A DNA stretch of 11,111 nucleotides from Candidatus Aminicenantota bacterium. Lineage in GTDB: Bacteria; Acidobacteriota; Aminicenantia; Aminicenantales; Aminicenantaceae. The notes beneath the pieces were generated by a model, which saw only the letters and a program-made list of their open reading frames with translations, had not been told where the DNA came from and did no database searches. The position numbers were made by a program, and so were the translations under genes. The DNA lies in NCBI GenBank assembly GCA_030615975.1, contig JAUWYH010000032.1, positions 1 through 11,111 on the forward strand. The letters run 5' to 3'. Shown one piece after another: positions 6,724 to 11,111 of this stretch; positions within the stretch are counted from its first letter, which is position 1, and every line of letters begins with the position of its first letter.

Positions 6724-8342
6724 TGAATAAATCAAAAAAGGAAGAAATAGAAAAAACCCTTATCTCTGAAGAAGATGAAATAAGGAAACTGGCAGAGAGA
6801 TACCATGTTTCCTATATCGATCTCTCATCCTATGCCTTAAGCCGTGAATTGGTGCAGTCATTTCCCGTTGACTTTCTCTACAGGTCGAATTTCATTCCCT
6901 TAGAAGAGAAAGAGAATATTCTGAAAGTGGCTATATCTGATCCTTCTGATATTGGCACTATAGATGCTATCGAATCCTATTTGGGAAAAAAAGTTCAGGT
7001 CTATGCAGCCTCGAAAAGAGCTATCCATGAGGCTTTGAGAAAGAGTGAGACAGCTCTCCAAGTTCTCCGTGATGCAACCGAAGGGTTCATCATGCAGGTT
7101 GTGGAGAAGGAAGGAGGCGAAGAAGAGGAAGTTATCTCAGTCGAGAATCTGGCTGACCAGGATGGCTCCATTATAAAACTGGTAAATTCCATCATTTTCA
7201 CGGCTGTCCAAAAAAGGGCAAGCGATGTTCACATCGAGTCAAGGAAAGAGGGAGTGACTATCAAGTACCGCATAGATGGGGTTCTGAGCGAGGCGATGGC
7301 TCCGATAGACAAAAAATTTCAATCCCCCATCATTTCCAGAGTAAAAGTCATGTCTGACCTTGATATTGCTGAGCGGAGAGTTCCCCAGGATGGACGATTC
7401 AGGTTGAGAATCAAAGACAAGACTATTGATTTTCGTGTCTCCATTATGCCCAGCATCTATGGGGAGAATGCAGTGATTCGAATTCTTGATAAAGAGATGA
7501 TCACTGAAGCCATATCCGAATTGAGGTTGGATTTGCTTGGATTCTCTGATGAGGTGCTTGCCGGGTTCCAGAGGTATATTGTCCAGCCCTATGGGATGGT
7601 TCTTGTGACAGGCCCTACGGGGAGCGGAAAAACAACCACTCTATACGCTGCCCTGACAGAGATAAAGACTCCTGAGGACAAGATTATCACCATTGAAGAC
7701 CCTGTTGAATACCAGATAGAAGACATCACTCAGATTCCGATTAATGAGAAAAAGGGCCTCACATTTGCCCGAGGGTTGAGGTCTATTTTAAGGCATGACC
7801 CGGATAAGATTATGGTCGGAGAGATCAGAGATCCTGAAACTGCACAAATTGCTATTCAATCTGCCTTAACAGGTCATCTTGTTTTTACGACTGTTCATGC
7901 CAATAATGTGTTTGATGTTATAGGACGATTTCTTCATATGCAAGTCGACCCCTACAGCTTTATCTCGGCGCTTAATTGTATTCTGGCTCAGCGGCTGGTA
8001 AGAATCCTTTGTCGCTTTTGTAAGAGTCCCGTTAAATACAGGGATAAACAGTTGCTCGAATCCGGGCTCGATCCGAAAAAATATAGACCTCAGCTCTTTT
8101 ACGAATCAAAAGGATGTTCAGAATGCAGCTACACTGGTTACCTGGGAAGGACAGCCATAGCTGAGTTGCTCGAACTTTCAGATGAGATCCGGGAAATGAT
8201 TTTGGATAGGAAGCCCCTTTCAGAGGTCAAAAAGAGAGCAAAAACCGAAGGAATGGTTTTTCTAAGGGAAGTAGGAATGGAGAAAGTATTAGAGGGGCAA
8301 ACAAGTCTTAAAGAGCTAAACAAAGTGACTTTTGTAGAATGA
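6723..8342 (+). CDS. pilB: Type IV filament assembly ATPase (PilB/GspE family)
   Basis: Cytoplasmic hexameric ATPase of 539 residues that powers filament extension. An N-terminal MshEN/T2SSE-N domain (about 17-105; SFPVDFLYRSNFIPL and AISDPSD are typical) leads to the catalytic core, with ASDVHIE at 166-172 and KYRIDG at 181-186. Walker A is GPTGSGKTTT from G297 (K303), the Asp box is IEDPVEYQI, Walker B centres on E367 in MVGEIRDPETA, and the His box includes H385 and H392 (TGHLVFTTVHANN). Four cysteines in two CxxC pairs (C430/C433, C465/C468) form the zinc site found in PilB/GspE and absent from PilT, so this is an assembly ATPase, not a retraction motor. Every catalytic motif looks intact. 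The start codon shares one base with the pilC stop, which suggests translational coupling. A GspE role is equally possible; the PilM-P genes downstream tip the name towards PilB. Confidence 0.94.
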   Translation: MNKSKKEEIEKTLISEEDEIRKLAERYHVSYIDLSSYALSRELVQSFPVDFLYRSNFIPLEEKENILKVAISDPSDIGTIDAIESYLGKKVQVYAASKRAIHEALRKSETALQVLRDATEGFIMQVVEKEGGEEEEVISVENLADQDGSIIKLVNSIIFTAVQKRASDVHIESRKEGVTIKYRIDGVLSEAMAPIDKKFQSPIISRVKVMSDLDIAERRVPQDGRFRLRIKDKTIDFRVSIMPSIYGENAVIRILDKEMITEAISELRLDLLGFSDEVLAGFQRYIVQPYGMVLVTGPTGSGKTTTLYAALTEIKTPEDKIITIEDPVEYQIEDITQIPINEKKGLTFARGLRSILRHDPDKIMVGEIRDPETAQIAIQSALTGHLVFTTVHANNVFDVIGRFLHMQVDPYSFISALNCILAQRLVRILCRFCKSPVKYRDKQLLESGLDPKKYRPQLFYESKGCSECSYTGYLGRTAIAELLELSDEIREMILDRKPLSEVKKRAKTEGMVFLREVGMEKVLEGQTSLKELNKVTFVE

Positions 8343-8346
8343 AAGA

Positions 8347-9294
8347 ATGATGCCTTCAACAAAAATAAAAAATAGAATAAAGGAATATTTTACTAAACCC
8401 TATTTTCCCCGATCAGCTTTTTATTTATCCTCTCGTTATCTGAGCGGAATTCATGTTTCACCGAAGGAGAGAAAAGTCAAATATCATTTTATTACACCCA
8501 TTGAAAGTGGCGTGATTAAACCTTCTTTCACTAAAAAAAATATAGAAAAGGCTGTGTTGTTGGAAAAAAAAATAAAAGAAGGTTTGAAAAAGCTTCATCT
8601 CGCTGACCAAAAAATAGCCTGCCTCATTCCTGAGTTATCCTTGCAAGCATTTGTCTTATCATTTGATTCTCTGCCTCCCTCATTCCAGGAAAGAGAGCAG
8701 GTTATTCGTTTCCGGATAAAAAAGCAGATGGCTTTGCTTCCAGAAGATGTCCGTTTATCTTTTAAGGTAATAAAATCTGATCATTCAGAGAAAGTAATTG
8801 TTTCTTTAGCCAGAGCTTCGATTATTCAAGATTATGAGGATTTCTTGCGCAAGCTTGGTTTAAAAGTGAGAGGGGTAAGTTCTCCTGTTCTCAGCTTATA
8901 TAATGTCATGAGCAGGGAAGGGGATGGAGAATTTCTCCTCATCAATATCGAAGAGGAATCTTTGAGTCTTGTAGCTGTGACAAATTCTGAAATTGTCCTC
9001 TATCGTCAGAAGCCGTTTGGTCTCGAATCTCAAGAGGTGATATCTTCAAGCCAAATAATAGAAAGCATTGTCAAAGAAGTAGAAAATACTGCCAACTTTG
9101 TCGAGGATAGAGATAAGAAAAAGATCGTTTCTCTTTGGATCCGCCTGGGTGTATTAGGCCCGGAAGAAGAAATATTCGCTAAATTGAAGAAAAAATTGTC
9201 TTTTCCTCTAAAAAGAATAGATGTTCCGCTTGTGTCAAATTTGGCTATGAAAGAAAGGCAGTTTTTATCTCCCCTTATCGGGCAAATTCTATGA
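8347..9294 (+). CDS. pilM: PilM/GspL-like actin-fold protein with degenerate nucleotide-binding motifs
   Basis: A 315-residue cytoplasmic protein in the PilM slot of the operon, 4 bp after pilB and overlapping pilN by 4 bp. The fold assignment rests on position plus the general PilM pattern: FDSLPPSFQEREQVIRFRIK and the following stretch (about 104-150) match the region seen in PilM/GspL, and LINIEEESLSLVAV (about 197-210) lies where the second phosphate motif is expected. In PilM these motifs normally read GIDIG and DIG; here the counterparts are LSSRYLSGIHVS (27-38) and INIEE, lacking the glycines and acidic residues. ATP binding may therefore be lost, as in GspL-like proteins. No membrane helix is visible, unlike full-length GspL. 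A basic N-terminal extension of about 22 residues precedes the first strand. The start could be either of two tandem ATGs (8347 or 8350); no clear Shine-Dalgarno sequence is present. Its expected role is to bind the cytoplasmic tail of PilN. Confidence 0.7.
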   Translation: MMPSTKIKNRIKEYFTKPYFPRSAFYLSSRYLSGIHVSPKERKVKYHFITPIESGVIKPSFTKKNIEKAVLLEKKIKEGLKKLHLADQKIACLIPELSLQAFVLSFDSLPPSFQEREQVIRFRIKKQMALLPEDVRLSFKVIKSDHSEKVIVSLARASIIQDYEDFLRKLGLKVRGVSSPVLSLYNVMSREGDGEFLLINIEEESLSLVAVTNSEIVLYRQKPFGLESQEVISSSQIIESIVKEVENTANFVEDRDKKKIVSLWIRLGVLGPEEEIFAKLKKKLSFPLKRIDVPLVSNLAMKERQFLSPLIGQIL

Positions 9295-9857
9295 TAAAGC
9301 AAAGACGCATCAACTTGAATTTAGCCACTAATCCATTGAGAAACAGGAGATTGTTTTATCTCTTCACTCTTTCGCTCGGACTCATCATTCTTCTTTTGTT
9401 CCTTTCAGCAGGGAGTATTTATTTTTCGTATAAAAGCAAAATCAAAAAAATTGACTCTTCCGTCATGAAAATAGATCAATCCATAAGAAATGTACAAGGA
9501 AAGGCGAGACAATACACTAATCGAATCGAAAATACAGCCAAGGAAAATAAGGGAAAGGTTGATTTGATCAACAGCCTCATTTTCAGGAAAAGTTTTTCCT
9601 GGATAGATTTTCTCTATTGTTTGGAAGATTCTCTTCCTGATTCAAGTTATATTGTTTCTTTGGCTCCCACTCTCACTGAAGATTTAAAGATGAAAGTGAG
9701 ATTTGGAGTTGTCTCCAGGAGTTTGGATGATCTTTTGAAGTTGATTAATAATTTAGAAAAATTGAAGTTTAAGCAAATAAAAGTATTGAATGAAGCAAAA
9801 AACGAAAGAGGGTCTTTGCGTGCAGAAATTTCATTGACCTATGAAAGAAATATTTAA
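9291..9857 (+). CDS. pilN: Type IV filament alignment protein PilN-like
   Basis: Bitopic inner-membrane protein of 188 residues. The short basic cytoplasmic tail carries RINLNLATNP (6-15), the counterpart of the INLLP-type peptide that PilM grips, followed by one membrane helix (about 21-45). A periplasmic coiled-coil-like stretch (about 48-90, rich in Lys, Ser and Gln) leads to a small alpha/beta domain (about 100-188; SFSWIDFLYCLEDSLPDSSY and SRSLDDLLKLINNLEKL are characteristic of the PilN/Fimbrial assembly family). Its ATG overlaps the pilM stop as ATGA and its 3' end overlaps pilO by 17 bp, so the three proteins are probably made in balanced amounts. It pairs with PilO in the periplasm. 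The start has no Shine-Dalgarno sequence, which fits coupling to the upstream gene. Confidence 0.87.
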   Translation: MIKQRRINLNLATNPLRNRRLFYLFTLSLGLIILLLFLSAGSIYFSYKSKIKKIDSSVMKIDQSIRNVQGKARQYTNRIENTAKENKGKVDLINSLIFRKSFSWIDFLYCLEDSLPDSSYIVSLAPTLTEDLKMKVRFGVVSRSLDDLLKLINNLEKLKFKQIKVLNEAKNERGSLRAEISLTYERNI

Positions 9858-10404
9858 TATTTTGGATCAAAAAGAAAAAAAAGTAATCGGACTGCTCTGC
9901 CTTTTGCTTCTTGTCGCTCTTTTCCTCCTTTTTTTTACTGCAATAGGAGAAAAAAAAACATATTTTCGCACACTTGACTCCTTCTCTGCGAAAAAGAAAA
10001 ATTACGAGAAGCTAAGCAAAGAACAGAATCAGAAAGAAAAAGAATGGCTGAGATGGCAGGAAGCTCGAAGTGATATGGAGGAAATAAGAGCGGAATATTT
10101 TTACAAAGATAACGATGTTTTTCAACAAATTAGGCTTGACCTCAAGAAAATTTTTAATCAAGCAGGTATTCATGTTTCTCAAATAAAATACGATTATGCT
10201 GAACTGGAAAAGAATGAAAATGTTAAAAAGGTGATGGTAATCTTTAATTTTAAAGGTTCTTATTTTTACTTGAGGAGATTCCTTAGTTCTGTCGAGGAAT
10301 TTCCGAAGTTTTTAATCATAGAAAAGATTGATTTTATAAACATTGAAACTCAAAGTGGGGTTCTCGGGCTAAGGATTATTTTAGTGGCTTATTATGAGAG
10401 TTGA
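9841..10404 (+). CDS. pilO: Type IV filament alignment protein PilO-like
   Basis: Bitopic inner-membrane protein of 187 residues. A short cytoplasmic tail (1-14) precedes a leucine-rich membrane helix (about 15-35), a charged coiled-coil-like region (about 40-85) and a periplasmic ferredoxin-like domain (about 95-187). The segment VIFNFKGSYFYLRRFL then SSVEEFPKFLIIEKIDF (about 133-164) is the signature of PilO-family proteins. It should dimerise with PilN and hold PilP. The ATG at 9841 lies 17 bp inside pilN, and the coding end overlaps pilP by 11 bp. No Shine-Dalgarno sequence is visible. The codon for Lys38/Lys39 lies in a run of A residues (about 9951-9958), a spot prone to sequencing or slippage error, but the frame stays open across it. 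Confidence 0.87.
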   Translation: MKEIFNILDQKEKKVIGLLCLLLLVALFLLFFTAIGEKKTYFRTLDSFSAKKKNYEKLSKEQNQKEKEWLRWQEARSDMEEIRAEYFYKDNDVFQQIRLDLKKIFNQAGIHVSQIKYDYAELEKNENVKKVMVIFNFKGSYFYLRRFLSSVEEFPKFLIIEKIDFINIETQSGVLGLRIILVAYYES

Positions 10405-10891
10405 AAAGAGAGTATTAGCCTTTTTAATCTTTTTATTCTGTGTCGCTTTTTGGGTGGTGGTTGGAGAAGAGAAAATCAGTAAAGAGAAGCCTGAATTGAA
10501 AGCGGAAAAACGCCTTATCAGGAAGGAATTATTGTTTGTAGAGAGAAAAGAGCTTAAACCTCCGCGAAGAAACATCTTTTCACTCCGAAGCTCTGGAATT
10601 AGGGAAGAAGAATCTGAAGCGTTTGAAGTCCCTCAAGCTCTTCAGGAAACCGGAGCCGACGCTAAGAATGAGGCTCCTCTCTCATCTTTTAGTCTGAGAT
10701 ACATCGGATACATAGATTCCGGTCAAAGGATCGTCGCTCTTATTATTTTTGAGGGCCAAGCCGTGGCCGTGGAGAAGGGCGAAAGGATAAGCGAACAACT
10801 TCAAGTGGGAAAAATCACCACCAAAGAAATAGAGATAATTGGACCTGGTGCTGAGAAAAGAACGTATTCTCTAGAAGGAGAAGAAGAATGA
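10394..10891 (+). CDS. pilP: PilP/GspC-like periplasmic linker protein, membrane-anchored
   Basis: A 165-residue protein that should connect the PilN/PilO complex to the secretin. An N-terminal hydrophobic helix (about 7-23) is followed by a low-complexity, charged linker (about 25-95) and a compact beta domain (about 97-160; LSSFSLRYIGYIDSGQ, then VAVEKGERI and VGKITTKEIEII), the homology-region fold shared by PilP and GspC. PPRRNIFSLR (57-66) resembles the RdPF/RNPF motif that precedes this domain in the family. The classical PilP is a lipoprotein, but here the only N-terminal cysteine (C16, context FLFC) is not in a lipobox, so the protein is probably anchored by an uncleaved helix as in GspC. 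It overlaps pilO by 11 bp and the next gene by 4 bp (ATGA). Confidence 0.78.
   Translation: MRVEKRVLAFLIFLFCVAFWVVVGEEKISKEKPELKAEKRLIRKELLFVERKELKPPRRNIFSLRSSGIREEESEAFEVPQALQETGADAKNEAPLSSFSLRYIGYIDSGQRIVALIIFEGQAVAVEKGERISEQLQVGKITTKEIEIIGPGAEKRTYSLEGEEE
10875..10880 (+). promoter_or_regulatory. Canonical Shine-Dalgarno site (AAGGAG)
   Basis: AAGGAG lies 7 bases upstream of the ATG at 10888 and inside the end of the pilP-like gene. It is the only strong ribosome-binding site I find at any gene start in the window, and it fixes the start of the lipoprotein gene. Confidence 0.8.
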
Positions 10892-11111
10892 AAAAAATAT
10901 CATTTTTAATGATAATAGTACTGGCTTTTTGGGGCTGTACAGTGTTGAACCGGAGCTATAAATTGGGCACCGAGGCCGCGGTTAACAAAAATTGGGATGA
11001 AGCTATTAAATATTATGAAAAAGCTGTAATAGAAGATCCTGAAAATTCTGTTTACCGCCTTGCTTTGCTCCGTGCTAAGATCGCTGCCAGCCTTTCTCAT
11101 GTCCAGGAGGC
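10888..11111 (+). CDS. TPR lipoprotein, probable secretin N-terminus or secretin partner (3' end outside window)
   Basis: The frame opens at ATG 10888-10890, overlapping the pilP-like stop as ATGA, and runs off the right edge after 74 codons. It encodes a lipoprotein-type signal peptide: MKKIS, a hydrophobic core, then WGC with Cys17 as the probable lipidated residue, although F and W at -3 and -2 are unusual for a lipobox. One tetratricopeptide-like repeat follows (about 24-57: YKLGTEAAVNKNWDEAIKYYEKA, with the expected W, A, Y and A/P positions; longer than one motif, key part NWDEAIKYY). Coming directly after pilM-N-O-P it should be the secretin (PilQ/GspD), which in some groups carries TPRs at its N-terminus, or a separate PilF-like pilotin. 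Only the next kilobase would decide. A strong AAGGAG precedes it. Confidence 0.75.
   Translation, partial: MKKISFLMIIVLAFWGCTVLNRSYKLGTEAAVNKNWDEAIKYYEKAVIEDPENSVYRLALLRAKIAASLSHVQE

Noticed and set aside
8138..8362. Minus-strand frame across the pilB/pilM junction
   Set aside because: Antisense to the conserved C-terminus of the ATPase; composition reflects the complementary strand only.
10906..11100. 64-residue minus-strand frame at the right edge
   Set aside because: Antisense to the TPR lipoprotein, which has a lipoprotein signal, a strong Shine-Dalgarno site and operon context.
1..11111. CRISPR array, tRNA or rRNA gene, insertion sequence or phage genes
   Set aside because: No regularly spaced repeats, transposase or integrase motifs, or structural RNA sequence were recognised; nearly all the window is explained by the listed genes.

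Overview
The window is an AT-rich chromosomal segment (GC not computed), almost fully coding, from what looks like a diderm, probably uncultured bacterium. The diderm reading rests on PilN, PilO and PilP homologues that span an inner membrane and periplasm, plus a lipoprotein start where a secretin or pilotin is expected. The style of the PDZ/multi-TM sensor kinase, of PilN and of the TPR lipoprotein resembles what I remember from Acidobacteriota/Aminicenantes-type genomes. That placement is a low-confidence inference; there is no rRNA or marker gene to settle it.

Layout. (1) Positions 2-661 (+) hold the C-terminal part of an M1-family zinc aminopeptidase, cut by the left edge. (2) Positions 679-5288 (-) hold a three-gene unit read leftwards: a small secreted protein of unknown function, a 944-residue membrane histidine kinase (PDZ-like, about ten membrane segments, GAF, PAS, HisKA, HATPase), and an NtrC-type sigma-54 activator 8 bp downstream. 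The aminopeptidase and the regulator converge with 17 bp between them. (3) Positions 5289-5514 are a 226-bp divergent intergenic region with a good sigma-70-like promoter on each strand. (4) Positions 5515-11111 (+) hold a compact type IV filament operon: pilC/gspF, pilB/gspE, pilM-, pilN-, pilO- and pilP-like genes, then the start of a TPR lipoprotein that runs off the right edge. The genes overlap or lie within 4 bp of each other, so they are probably one transcript with translational coupling.

How the parts may work together. PilB and PilC would be the cytoplasmic motor and membrane platform; PilM, PilN and PilO the inner-membrane alignment complex; PilP the periplasmic link; and the truncated lipoprotein probably the secretin or its partner. 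The divergent kinase/NtrC pair is in the position expected of a PilS/PilR-like controller, although I see no sigma-54 site between the two operons, so its targets may lie elsewhere (pilin genes are the usual ones). No pilin, pre-pilin peptidase or PilT retraction ATPase is in the window, so twitching pilus and type II secretion cannot be separated.

This is mostly a recognisable locus and I found no clearly new system. The points most worth a second look are the small secreted orphan with an apparently leaderless GTG start, the PDZ-bearing sensor kinase, the PilM homologue whose nucleotide-binding motifs look eroded, and the scarcity of Shine-Dalgarno sequences.
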